A DNA stretch of 10,417 nucleotides from SZUA-186 sp041552135 (GTDB taxonomy: Bacteria > Pseudomonadota > Gammaproteobacteria > UBA9214). The notes under the pieces are model-generated. The model ran no database searches. It was not told where the DNA came from and saw only the letters and a program-made list of their open reading frames with translations. Below, piece by piece: positions 1 through 6,873 of this stretch (within the stretch, counting starts at the first letter, position 1; the number at the start of each line of letters is the position of its first letter). A program made the translations under genes and the position numbers. The stretch is taken from the NCBI GenBank assembly GCA_041552135.1, contig JBFELL010000102.1, positions 1 to 10,417 of the forward strand, in the 5' to 3' direction.

Positions 1-219
1 ATTACCGCCGATATCGAACCCGGCCGATATCTCGGCCCGGTCACAGCCGTGACGTATCACGCCGCCCTCGGCACGGTCGCCGAGCACCAGGCCGAGGGCG
101 TCGACCAGGATGGACTTGCCGGCACCGGTCTCGCCGGTCAGTGCGGTCATGCCGGCGTCGAACTCGACATCGACCTCGTCGACAATGGCAAAGTTGCGGA
201 TGTGGATGTGGGAGAGCAT
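1..219 (-). CDS. recN: DNA repair protein RecN, N-terminal part (cut by window edge)
   Basis: RecN is an SMC-like cytoplasmic ATPase that acts early in recombinational repair of double-strand breaks. The 73 residues visible begin with the family's usual N-terminus (MLSHIHIRNFAIVDEV) and contain a perfect Walker A motif, GETGAGKS, at residues 29-36, followed by the typical DALGLVLGDRAE segment. The start is the ATG whose complement lies at 217-219. It lies 14 nt after the nadK stop on the same strand, with no clear Shine-Dalgarno sequence, so translational coupling to nadK is likely (inference). The coiled-coil arms and the Walker B half lie outside the window, so integrity of the rest cannot be judged. 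No LexA box is visible in the short gap. Confidence 0.93.
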   Translation of the reverse strand, partial: MLSHIHIRNFAIVDEVDVEFDAGMTALTGETGAGKSILVDALGLVLGDRAEGGVIRHGCDRAEISAGFDIGGN

Positions 220-233
220 TGATGAATGGGACG

Positions 234-1115
234 CTACGACGGGTGCTCGCTCCAGCGCAGCTTCTTGCGCAGCACCTCGTAGTAATCATGCCCCGGCGGG
301 TGCAGCAGCCGCAGGGTGTGGTCATGCTTGCGGATTGTCACCCGGTCGCCCGGGTCCAGTGTCGAGTTGACCTGGCCGTCGCAGGAGATCTGTGCCTGCA
401 GGGCGCCCGGGTGGATGACCACCTCGATGGTCGCGTCGTCGTGGAGCACGATCGGGCGGTTGCTGAGCGTGTGCGGACAGATGGGCACCAGCGTAATGGC
501 CTCGAGCGCCGGGTGCAGCACCGGGCCGCCGCCGGACAGGGCATAGGCCGTGGAGCCCGTCGGCGTGGCGATGATCAGGCCATCGGAGCGGTTGGTGTTC
601 AGGAACCGGCCATTGATCCAGGTGTCGAGCTCGATCATCCGGGCGATGTCTTTCTTGTGAATAACGACATCATTGAGCGCATTGCTGGCGCTGATGACGT
701 CATCCCCGCGGGTGACCGTGGCGTGCAGCAGGGTGCGCGCTTCCTCGTCGAAGTTGCCGGCGAGGATATTCTGCAGTTGCCGGCCCATGTCCTCCGGCGA
801 GACGTCGACCAGAAATCCAAGCCGGCCAAGGTTGACGCCGAGCACCGCCACCCCGGGTTCCGCCAGGCTGCGGGCGGCATTCAGCAGGGTGCCGTCGCCG
901 CCGACCACGATGGCGAGATCGCATTGCCGCGCCAGCGACTCACGGTCTGCGACCGGGTGACCGCTGTCGGCCAGCATGTCGGCGATGTCCGCGTCGAGCA
1001 GCAGCTGTGCCTGGCGGGACTCGAGCAGTTCGACCAGTCTGCGCAGGGTTGCCGAGACATTCCTGTCACCGCTCTTGCCGATGAGGCCAATGCGCTTGAA
1101 GACGGCTGTGGTCAT
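234..1115 (-). CDS. nadK: NAD kinase
   Basis: NAD kinase phosphorylates NAD to NADP in the cytoplasm. The 293-residue protein matches the length of E. coli NadK (292). Visible family motifs are GGDGT at residues 72-76 (nucleotide binding and catalysis), the NE/D-type motif as ND at 148-149, and SDGLIIATPTGSTAY at 177-191, with an Arg just before it as in E. coli. The C-terminus ends in KLRWSEHPS, like the E. coli KLGWSKKLF. I chose the ATG complementary to 1113-1115 because the protein then begins MTTAVFKRIGLIGK, in register with the family. The open frame continues upstream to 1277, but that extension is unlike any NadK and would run through the CIRCE operator. It is divergent from hrcA and followed after 14 bp by recN, probably as one transcript. 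Confidence 0.95.
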   Translation of the reverse strand: MTTAVFKRIGLIGKSGDRNVSATLRRLVELLESRQAQLLLDADIADMLADSGHPVADRESLARQCDLAIVVGGDGTLLNAARSLAEPGVAVLGVNLGRLGFLVDVSPEDMGRQLQNILAGNFDEEARTLLHATVTRGDDVISASNALNDVVIHKKDIARMIELDTWINGRFLNTNRSDGLIIATPTGSTAYALSGGGPVLHPALEAITLVPICPHTLSNRPIVLHDDATIEVVIHPGALQAQISCDGQVNSTLDPGDRVTIRKHDHTLRLLHPPGHDYYEVLRKKLRWSEHPS

Positions 1116-1141
1116 GGGGCATCCGGTTGAGTTACAGGGAA

Positions 1142-1170
1142 AACTAACACGACTGCCAGTGTGCGCCAAC
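1142..1170 (-). promoter_or_regulatory. Weak candidate promoter for nadK-recN
   Basis: Read on the minus strand, TTGGCG (complement of 1165-1170) is followed after 17 nt by TAGTTT (complement of 1142-1147). These match the sigma-70 hexamers at 4/6 and 3/6. It is correctly placed 27 bp upstream of the nadK ATG, but the match is poor and could be chance. Confidence 0.25.
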
Positions 1171-1197
1171 ACCTGCGGCGAGCGCATGTGCTGTGGG

Positions 1198-1226
1198 TTG
1201 ACAGGCATCCGGGGTGGCTGTAGGTT
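1198..1226 (+). promoter_or_regulatory. Candidate sigma-70 promoter of hrcA
   Basis: A perfect -35 hexamer TTGACA (1198-1203) is followed by a 17-nt spacer and TAGGTT (1221-1226), a 3/6 match to the -10 consensus. The predicted transcription start, near 1233, falls at the first base of the CIRCE operator. This is the usual geometry for HrcA repression, and it is the main reason to believe the promoter despite its weak -10 box. Confidence 0.55.
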
Positions 1227-1232
1227 GCTTTC

Positions 1233-1257
1233 TGGCACTCTAAAGAGGAGAGTGCCA
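1233..1257 (+). promoter_or_regulatory. CIRCE operator (HrcA binding site)
   Basis: TGGCACTC (1233-1240), a 9-nt spacer, then GAGTGCCA (1250-1257) form a perfect 8-bp inverted repeat. The CIRCE consensus is TTAGCACTC-N9-GAGTGCTAA. The spacer length is exact. The A-to-G and T-to-C departures in the two arms are complementary, so symmetry is kept. The operator lies 36 bp before the hrcA ATG and over the predicted transcription start, so HrcA most likely represses its own operon here. Confidence 0.93.
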
Positions 1258-1293
1258 ATCAGGTAAACACACTGCAACCACCGTCCTTCTACT

Positions 1294-2334
1294 ATGCATC
1301 CACCTCCCGACCTCTCCGATCGCGCCCAGCATATGCTGAAGGCGCTGATCGAGCGCTACGCCCGTGAGGGACAGCCGGTGGGTTCGCGGACGCTGGCGCG
1401 CGAGGCCGGGCTCGACCTCAGCCCGGCCACTATCCGCAATGTCCTGTCGGACCTCGAGGAGCTGGGTTTCGTGCAGTCCCCGCATACCTCGGCCGGGCGT
1501 GTCCCGACCGTGCAGGGCTACCGTTTTTTCGTCGATACGCTGCTCAGTGTGCAGCCGCTGGAGTCCGGCGCCTTCGAGGAGATCCGCGCCCAGCTGGATA
1601 TCGATACGACAGCCAAGGACCTGCTGGAATCGGCCACCGGCCTGCTGTCCGGCATCACGCAGCTGGCCGGTGTCGTGACGTTGCCGAAACACGAGCATCC
1701 GGTGTTCCGGCGGGTCGAGTTCCTGCCGCTGTCCGAGCGCCGCGTGCTGGCCATCCTGGTGACCAGCGAGGGCGAGGTGCAGAACCGGATTGTGCACACC
1801 GAGCGCGAGTGCAGTCCGGGGGAACTGCAGCAGGCATCGAACTACCTGAGCGAACTGTTTACGGGCAAGGAACTGGCCGACGTGCGCAATACGCTGCTGC
1901 GCGAGATGCAGGAGGCGCGCTCCACCATGAACCAGATGATGCTGACGGCCATGCACATGGCCGATCAGGTACTGGAGCGCAACAGCAACGAAGACTTCAT
2001 CATGTCAGGGCAGACCAACCTGATGGGTTTCCAGGAGCTGTGCGATATCGAACGCCTGCGCAAGCTGTTCGATGCCTTCAACCAGAAGCGCGAGATTCTC
2101 AACCTGCTCGACCAGTGCGTGCACGGCGAGGGTATCCAGATCTTCATCGGCGAGGAGTCCGGCTACCAGACGCTCGATGAGTGCAGCATGGTCACTGCCC
2201 CCTACCAGGTTGACGGCGAGGTGGTGGGGGTGCTGGGGGTCATCGGCCCGACCCGCATGGCCTACGAGCGGGTCATCCCGATCGTCGATGCCACGGCGCG
2301 TCTGCTCGGCGCGGCCTTGAAGCAGAAGGAATAA
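1294..2334 (+). CDS. hrcA: Heat-inducible transcription repressor HrcA
   Basis: HrcA binds CIRCE operators and represses heat-shock operons until misfolded proteins interfere with its activity (known mainly through GroE dependence in other bacteria). The 346-residue length is normal. The N-terminal winged-helix region carries LKALIERYAREGQPVGSRTL and the signature SPATIRNV at residues 43-50, followed by LSDLEELGFVQSPHTSAGRVPT. The C-terminal GAF-like domain includes IFIGEESGYQTLDECSMV and GVLGVIGPTRMAYERVIPIV. The ATG start matches the family N-terminus, but I see no Shine-Dalgarno sequence in the roughly 60-nt leader. It is the first gene of the chaperone cluster, with grpE starting 91 bp later. 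A CIRCE site directly upstream argues for autoregulation. Confidence 0.96.
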   Translation: MHPPPDLSDRAQHMLKALIERYAREGQPVGSRTLAREAGLDLSPATIRNVLSDLEELGFVQSPHTSAGRVPTVQGYRFFVDTLLSVQPLESGAFEEIRAQLDIDTTAKDLLESATGLLSGITQLAGVVTLPKHEHPVFRRVEFLPLSERRVLAILVTSEGEVQNRIVHTERECSPGELQQASNYLSELFTGKELADVRNTLLREMQEARSTMNQMMLTAMHMADQVLERNSNEDFIMSGQTNLMGFQELCDIERLRKLFDAFNQKREILNLLDQCVHGEGIQIFIGEESGYQTLDECSMVTAPYQVDGEVVGVLGVIGPTRMAYERVIPIVDATARLLGAALKQKE

Positions 2335-2356
2335 TCCCCATATGTGTCGTAGTTCT

Positions 2357-2380
2357 GCCCGTGCGCGCGTGGTCACGGGC
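2357..2380 (+). repeat. Inverted repeat in the hrcA-grpE spacer
   Basis: GCCCGTG (2357-2363) and CACGGGC (2374-2380) are perfect complements around a 10-nt GC-rich loop. In mRNA this would give a 7-bp stem in the 91-nt gap between hrcA and grpE. No U-tract follows, so it is not a standard terminator. It could be a processing or stability element, or chance in GC-rich DNA. Confidence 0.45.
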
Positions 2381-2425
2381 GCATGCCATTTCTGAAATTA
2401 CGGTTTAGAAAGCTGGAGTAACCCT

Positions 2426-3025
2426 ATGTCAAAAAAGGAAGAACAGTCTGCGGAAGAGGTGCTGGACACGGTTGAAGAGGTTCAAGGTGCCGATACCGGA
2501 GACGGTGCAGAAGCCGTCACGCAAGACCATGCCGAGCTGACCGGGATGCTGGAAGATGCCCGCAACAAGGCGGACGAGCACTGGAACCAGTGCCTGCGGC
2601 TGCAGGCCGACATCGAGAACCTGAACAGACGCGCCGAGCGCGATGTGGCCAATGCGCACAAGTACGCCCTGGAGCGCTTCGCCCAGGATCTGCTGCCGGT
2701 GCGGGACAGTCTGGAGATGGGGCTGTCGGCCTCGGCGCAGGAAAACACCGACCCGCAGAAGTTGCGTGAAGGCGTGGACCTCACCCTGCAGATGCTGACC
2801 GGCGTGCTGGAGAAGTTCGGTATCAGCGAGGTGAACCCGGAACACGAGGCCTTCAATCCCGATTTCCACCAGGCCATGTCCCTGCAGGAGCGTGACGATG
2901 TTGCGCCGAACACGGTTGTCACGGTGGTGCAAAAGGGCTACCTGCTGAACGAGCGGTTGATACGACCGGCCATGGTGATCGTCTCGAAGGCGCCCGATGC
3001 CGCCAGGGCCAACGATGAGGCTTGA
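2426..3025 (+). CDS. grpE: Nucleotide exchange factor GrpE
   Basis: GrpE is the cytoplasmic co-chaperone that drives ADP release from DnaK. At 199 residues it is of normal length. The first 40 or so residues are acidic and low in complexity (KKEEQSAEEVLDTVEEV), followed by the long helix that dimerises (LRLQADIENLNRRAERDVANAHKYALERF) and a C-terminal beta domain ending in the family signature GYLLNERLIRPAMVIVSK at residues 171-188. GGAG at 2415-2418 sits 7 nt before the ATG. The last codons and the stop overlap the -35 region of a sigma-32-like promoter that reads into dnaK. It is co-oriented with hrcA and probably co-transcribed. Confidence 0.96.
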   Translation: MSKKEEQSAEEVLDTVEEVQGADTGDGAEAVTQDHAELTGMLEDARNKADEHWNQCLRLQADIENLNRRAERDVANAHKYALERFAQDLLPVRDSLEMGLSASAQENTDPQKLREGVDLTLQMLTGVLEKFGISEVNPEHEAFNPDFHQAMSLQERDDVAPNTVVTVVQKGYLLNERLIRPAMVIVSKAPDAARANDEA

Positions 3026-3050
3026 TTTTCCGCGACCCCGACCCCATCTA
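3019..3050 (+). promoter_or_regulatory. Sigma-32-type heat-shock promoter for dnaK
   Basis: GGCTTGATT (3019-3027) matches the sigma-32 -35 element (CTTGAAA). CCCCATCTA (3042-3050) matches the -10 element (CCCCATtTa) with one difference. There are 16 nt between CTTGA and CCCCAT, close to the 15 nt I recall for the E. coli dnaK promoter. The -35 element overlaps the grpE stop codon (TGA at 3023-3025). The predicted start is near 3057, leaving a short AT-rich dnaK leader. Correct position, strand and both elements make chance unlikely. Confidence 0.78.
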
Positions 3051-3114
3051 GAAGTCAATGGCTGTGATTACCTATTTATAAACATTACATGAAGTTATCT
3101 GGAGAATAGAGAAA

Positions 3115-5049
3115 ATGGGCAAGATAATCGGAATTGACCTCGGCACGACGAACTCCTGTGTTGCCGTCATGGAAGGCAGCAAGACCCGCGTCATAGAGAA
3201 CAGTGAGGGCGATCGCACGACGCCGTCGATCGTGGCCTTTACCGATGACAGCGAGGTGCTCGTTGGCCAGGCGGCCAAGCGCCAGGCGGTGACCAACCCG
3301 GCCAACACCCTGTTTGCCGTCAAGCGCCTGATCGGACGCCGCTTCGACGAGGATGTCGTGCAGCGCGATATCGACCTGGTCCCCTACACCATCGTCAAGG
3401 CCGCCAACGGTGACGCCTGGGTCGAGGCGCAGGGCAAGAAGATGGCGCCGCCGGAGGTCTCCGCGCGGGTGCTGCAGAAGATGAAGAGCACCGCCGAGGA
3501 TTACCTTGGCGAGCCGGTGACCGAGGCGGTCATTACCGTGCCGGCCTACTTCAACGACTCTCAGCGCCAGGCGACCAAGGATGCCGGCCGCATTGCCGGC
3601 CTGGATGTGAAGCGCATCATCAACGAGCCGACCGCGGCTGCGCTGGCCTACGGGATGGACAAGAAGCGCGGCGATTCCAGGATCGCGGTCTACGACCTGG
3701 GTGGCGGCACCTTCGATATATCCATTATCGAGATCGCCGACGTCGACGGCGAACACCAGTTCGAGGTGCTCTCCACCAACGGCGATACCTTCCTCGGCGG
3801 CGAGGACTTCGACAAGCGCCTGATTGACTACCTGGCCGATGAATTCAAGAAGGACCAGGGCATGGACCTGCGCGGTGACCCGCTGGCCATGCAGCGCCTC
3901 AAGGAGGGTGCCGAGAAGGCCAAGATCGAACTGTCCTCCAGCCAGCAGACCGACGTGAACCTGCCCTACATCACGGCCGATGCCAGCGGGCCGAAGCACC
4001 TGAACATGAAGCTGACGCGTGCCAAGCTGGAATCGCTGGTCGAGGACCTGATCGATCGCACCATTGAACCGTGCAGGATCGCACTGCGTGATGCCGGGCT
4101 GTCTGCCAGCGAAATCAACGACATCATCCTGGTCGGTGGCCAGACCCGCATGCCCAAGGTGCAGGAGGCGGTGCAGGGCTTCTTCGGCAAGGAACCGCGC
4201 AAGGACCTGAACCCGGACGAGGCGGTGGCCATCGGCGCGGCCATCCAGGGCGGTGTGCTTGGCGGCGAGGTGAAGGATGTGCTGCTGCTCGACGTGACGC
4301 CGCTGTCTCTGGGTATCGAGACGCTGGGCGGTGTCATGACCAAGCTGATCGAGAAGAACACGACCATCCCGACCAAGGCCAACCAGGTGTTCTCCACGGC
4401 GGACGACAACCAGACCGCGGTTACCGTGCATGTGCTGCAGGGTGAGCGCGATGTCGCCACGGCGAACAAGTCGCTGGGTCGCTTTGACCTCAGCGACATC
4501 CCGCCGGCGCCGCGCGGCGTGCCGCAGATCGAGGTGACCTTCGACATCGATGCCAATGGCATCCTGCACGTGTCGGCCAAGGACAAGGCGACCGGCAAGG
4601 AACAATCGATCCAGATCAAGGCCTCCAGCGGCCTGTCGGACGACGAGATCGACCAGATGGTCAAGGACGCCGAGGCGCATGCCGACGAGGACCGCAAGTT
4701 CCACGAATTGATCGATGCGCGCAACCAGGCCGACGGTCTCATTCACGCCACCAACAAGTCCATCGACGAACTGGGCGAGAAGGTGAGCGAGGACGAGAAG
4801 AAGGATATCAAGGCCGCCATCGAGGCCCTGCAGGAGGCCATGAAGGGCGACAACAAGGAGACCATCGAGGCAAAGACGAAGGAGCTTGGCGAGAAGTCCG
4901 GCAAGCTGGCCGAACGTGTCTACGCGGAGCAGGCGGCGCAGCAGCAGGGCGAGGCACAGCCCCAGGCGGAAGCCGGTGGCGAGGCGGCCGCGGGCGACGA
5001 CGTCGTTGATGCCGAGTTCGAGGAAGTCAAGGACACCGACAGCAAGTAA
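3115..5049 (+). CDS. dnaK: Molecular chaperone DnaK (Hsp70)
   Basis: DnaK is the ATP-driven Hsp70 chaperone. The protein has 644 residues (E. coli 638). The nucleotide-binding domain starts with IGIDLGTTNSCVAV, has the catalytic Lys at residue 70, and has DLGGGTFD at 194-201 with Thr199, the autophosphorylation site in E. coli. The interdomain linker VLLLD falls at 389-393, exactly as in E. coli. The substrate-binding beta domain and helical lid follow, then a Gln/Ala/Gly-rich tail ending in DDVVDAEFEEVKDTDSK, close to the conserved EEVK terminus. GGAG at 3101-3104 precedes the ATG by 10 nt. A sigma-32-like promoter lies 65 bp upstream, so dnaK can be transcribed separately from hrcA-grpE. 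No frame damage is seen. Confidence 0.98.
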   Translation: MGKIIGIDLGTTNSCVAVMEGSKTRVIENSEGDRTTPSIVAFTDDSEVLVGQAAKRQAVTNPANTLFAVKRLIGRRFDEDVVQRDIDLVPYTIVKAANGDAWVEAQGKKMAPPEVSARVLQKMKSTAEDYLGEPVTEAVITVPAYFNDSQRQATKDAGRIAGLDVKRIINEPTAAALAYGMDKKRGDSRIAVYDLGGGTFDISIIEIADVDGEHQFEVLSTNGDTFLGGEDFDKRLIDYLADEFKKDQGMDLRGDPLAMQRLKEGAEKAKIELSSSQQTDVNLPYITADASGPKHLNMKLTRAKLESLVEDLIDRTIEPCRIALRDAGLSASEINDIILVGGQTRMPKVQEAVQGFFGKEPRKDLNPDEAVAIGAAIQGGVLGGEVKDVLLLDVTPLSLGIETLGGVMTKLIEKNTTIPTKANQVFSTADDNQTAVTVHVLQGERDVATANKSLGRFDLSDIPPAPRGVPQIEVTFDIDANGILHVSAKDKATGKEQSIQIKASSGLSDDEIDQMVKDAEAHADEDRKFHELIDARNQADGLIHATNKSIDELGEKVSEDEKKDIKAAIEALQEAMKGDNKETIEAKTKELGEKSGKLAERVYAEQAAQQQGEAQPQAEAGGEAAAGDDVVDAEFEEVKDTDSK

Positions 5050-5068
5050 TGCTGTAGTGTGGGGGAAT

Positions 5069-5092
5069 ACCCCGTTTGCCTGAACACGGGGT
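5069..5092 (+). repeat. First hairpin in the dnaK-dnaJ spacer
   Basis: ACCCCGT (5069-5075) and ACGGGGT (5086-5092) form a perfect 7-bp stem with a 10-nt loop, 19 nt after the dnaK stop. No T-tract follows. It may protect the 3' end of the dnaK message after processing (inference). Confidence 0.5.
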
Positions 5093-5112
5093 CAGAGCCT
5101 GCCACGTGCCGG

Positions 5113-5143
5113 GGTCCGGGGGCTGTCTTGCAGCCCCGGGACC
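5113..5143 (+). terminator. Strong hairpin, possible partial terminator between dnaK and dnaJ
   Basis: GGTCC (5113-5117) pairs with GGACC (5139-5143), and GGGGCTG (5119-5125) pairs with CAGCCCC (5131-5137). The loop is 5 nt and a single G-G mismatch separates the stems, giving 12 base pairs in all. Only three T residues follow (5144-5146), so it is at best a leaky terminator or attenuator. Such a site would lower dnaJ relative to dnaK, which fits the known excess of DnaK over DnaJ. That functional link is inference. Confidence 0.45.
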
Positions 5144-5208
5144 TTTGTCGTACCGGACAGGTCGCTGGTCAGAATACAGGGGGGTCTGTCCCCACAACAT
5201 GAAGAGCC

Positions 5209-6357
5209 ATGTCAAAACGCGATTACTACGAAGTGCTGGGTGTCTCGAAGAACGCCAGTGAGGCCGACCTCAAGAAGGCCTACCGGCGTGCGGCACAGAA
5301 GCACCACCCGGACCGCAACCCGGACGACAAGCAGGCCGAGGAGAAATTCAAGGCGTGCAAGGAGGCCTGGGAGGTGCTCAGCGACTCCCAGAAACGGGCG
5401 GCCTATGACCAGTTCGGACATGCCGGCGTCGATCCGTCCATGGGTGGTGGCTACGGGCCGGCGGGGGCCGGTGCCGGTGCCAGTTTCAGCGACATCTTCG
5501 GCGACGTCTTCGGCGACATTTTCGGTGGTGCCCGCGGTGGGGCAGGAGGCGGTCAGCGCGTCTACCGCGGTTCGGATTTGCGCTACAACCTGGAACTGTC
5601 ACTCGAGGACGCTGTGGCCGGTACCACGGTCAAGATTCGCGTGCCGACGCTGGTCGTGTGCGACAGCTGTGGCGGCAGCGGCGCGAAAAAGGGCAGCAGT
5701 CCGACGACCTGTACCACCTGCGGCGGTCATGGCCAGGTTCGCATGCAGCAGGGCTTCTTTTCCCTGCAGCAGACCTGCCCGCGCTGTCATGGTCAGGGCA
5801 CCGTTATTTCGGATCCCTGCCAGAGCTGTCATGGCAAGGGCCGGATCGAGGAGCGCAAGACACTGTCGGTCAAGGTCCCTGCCGGCGTCGATACCGGCGA
5901 CCGCATCCGGCTGGCGGGCGAGGGCGAGGCCGGCGAAGCGGGTGGTCCACCGGGCGACCTGTACGTCCAGGTCCACGTCAGGGAACATCCCATCTTCCAG
6001 CGCGAGGAAAACCACCTGTTCTGCGAGGTGCCGATCAGCTTTGTCACCGCGGCACTCGGCGGCGAGCTCGAGGTGCCCACACTCAATGGTCGAGTCAATC
6101 TGAAGATCCCGCCCGAGACCCAGACGGGCAGGATGTTCCGCCTTCGCGGCAAGGGCGTGAAACCGGTGCGTGGCGGCCCGACCGGCGATCTCATCTGCAA
6201 GGTGGCGGTCGAGACGCCTGTGAAGCTCAACCGCAAACAGAAGGAGCTGCTGAAGGAGTTTGCCTCCGAGGTTGACGAGGGCGGCAGTCGACACAGCCCG
6301 CAGCACACCTCCTGGCTGGACGGGGTGAAGAAGTTTTTCGACGATCTGGCCAGCTGA
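5209..6357 (+). CDS. dnaJ: Chaperone protein DnaJ (Hsp40, class A)
   Basis: DnaJ delivers unfolded substrates to DnaK and stimulates its ATPase. It has 382 residues and the full class A layout. The J domain (about 1-70) has the HPD motif at 33-35. A Gly/Phe-rich region contains repeated DIFGD-type segments. The zinc-binding domain has four CxxCxGxG motifs starting at Cys151, Cys168, Cys190 and Cys204 (CDSCGGSG, CTTCGGHG, CPRCHGQG, CQSCHGKG). The C-terminal substrate-binding domains include GDLYVQVHVREHPIFQREENHLFCEVPI. A weak purine-rich GAAGAG lies just before the ATG. The gene lies 159 bp after dnaK across two hairpins. I see no separate promoter, so expression probably depends on read-through from dnaK. 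Confidence 0.98.
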   Translation: MSKRDYYEVLGVSKNASEADLKKAYRRAAQKHHPDRNPDDKQAEEKFKACKEAWEVLSDSQKRAAYDQFGHAGVDPSMGGGYGPAGAGAGASFSDIFGDVFGDIFGGARGGAGGGQRVYRGSDLRYNLELSLEDAVAGTTVKIRVPTLVVCDSCGGSGAKKGSSPTTCTTCGGHGQVRMQQGFFSLQQTCPRCHGQGTVISDPCQSCHGKGRIEERKTLSVKVPAGVDTGDRIRLAGEGEAGEAGGPPGDLYVQVHVREHPIFQREENHLFCEVPISFVTAALGGELEVPTLNGRVNLKIPPETQTGRMFRLRGKGVKPVRGGPTGDLICKVAVETPVKLNRKQKELLKEFASEVDEGGSRHSPQHTSWLDGVKKFFDDLAS

Positions 6358-6442
6358 GCGGCTTCTGCAATTTTTTTGCCGGGTTTGTCGCTGTGCTCCC
6401 TGACCCTGCCTGCCTGGACACGGGTTTCGCCCTGTTGGGCGA

Positions 6443-6476
6443 GGTACTTTTCTTTGCGCCGCCAAAGAAAAGTACC
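6443..6476. repeat. Left-end hairpin of the fold-back element
   Basis: GGTACTTTTCTTTG (6443-6456) and CAAAGAAAAGTACC (6463-6476) form a perfect 14-bp stem with loop CGCCGC. A smaller hairpin, CGCCC-TGTT-GGGCG, abuts it at 6428-6441. The AT-rich stem stands out against the GC-rich background. Confidence 0.85.
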
Positions 6477-6620
6477 CAAAAGAAAGGCGGCCCGGAGGCT
6501 TGCCCGCTGACGCGGGTCACCTGCGCTTCTCGGCAAAACCGGCGCTCGCCCAACTCGCGCACTCGCAGTCGCTCGATTCGCTCAGACATGGCCTCGCTTG
6601 CCCCGGTTTTTCCTGCGATG

Positions 6621-6676
6621 CTCGGCTGCGCCTACGGGGTGAGGGTGGTGTTCCCTGTCCCGTAGCCCTCGCCGAG
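6621..6676. repeat. Central stem-loop of the fold-back element
   Basis: CTCGGC (6621-6626) pairs with GCCGAG (6671-6676). CTACGGG (6632-6638) pairs with CCCGTAG (6659-6665), with 5-nt internal loops on both sides. A short AGGG/CCCT stem sits in the apical loop. This makes a long, interrupted hairpin in the asymmetric middle of the element. Confidence 0.5.
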
Positions 6677-6721
6677 TACCGCAGTCAATCCGGGGATAAG
6701 GCGCGCATCCTGTTTGAGGCA

Positions 6722-6755
6722 AGCCGGGGAGGGGTCGCATGACCCCGGCCCGGCT
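6722..6755. repeat. Second internal stem-loop of the fold-back element
   Basis: AGCCGGG (6722-6728) pairs with CCCGGCT (6749-6755), and GGGGTC (6731-6736) pairs with GACCCC (6741-6746) around a GCAT loop. A 2x2 internal loop separates the stems, giving 13 base pairs. No T-tract follows. Confidence 0.55.
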
Positions 6756-6839
6756 CCGAGTTATGCGCGCCCCCCGGATTGGCGAGGAACGCAGGGCATC
6801 GGCGTCAGCCGACGAGGGCTCCGGGTGCCCTTCTCTTTG

Positions 6840-6873
6840 GGTACTTTCTCTTGGGCACGCAAGAGAAAGTACC
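6840..6873. repeat. Right-end hairpin of the fold-back element
   Basis: GGTACTTTCTCTTG (6840-6853) and CAAGAGAAAGTACC (6860-6873) form a perfect 14-bp stem with loop GGCACG. CGCCC-GACA-GGGCG follows at 6875-6888. It mirrors the left end. The three stem positions that differ from the left end are changed on both arms, so pairing is preserved. Confidence 0.85.

Noticed and set aside
141..1130. 329-codon plus-strand open frame over nadK
   Set aside because: It is the mirror of nadK, whose motifs and length are unambiguous. The translation has no recognisable family features.
1116..1277. 54-residue N-terminal extension of nadK
   Set aside because: The frame is open, but the extension is unlike NadK, has no good ribosome site and would cover the hrcA promoter and CIRCE operator. 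The ATG at 1115 gives the family N-terminus.
3054..3082. Sigma-70 promoter with TATAAA (3077-3082) before dnaK
   Set aside because: The -10 is good but the position 17 nt upstream (GTCAAT) is a poor -35. The sigma-32 elements just upstream explain the region better.
3085..4746. 553-codon open frame antisense to dnaK
   Set aside because: It lies wholly opposite a certain dnaK gene, is His/Arg/Leu/Val-rich with no domain, and arises from codon bias. Long antisense frames over dnaK are a known annotation artefact.
6355..6377. Intrinsic terminator after dnaJ at the T7 run (6371-6377)
   Set aside because: The T-run is suggestive, but I could not find a stable GC-rich stem immediately before it. 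Only 3-bp pairings are available.
6393..6742. Short open frames (80-90 codons) in the dnaJ-dapB spacer
   Set aside because: They are Arg/Ser/Pro-rich, overlap each other in several frames, lack ribosome sites and lie inside the inverted-repeat element. They look like over-predictions from repeat DNA.
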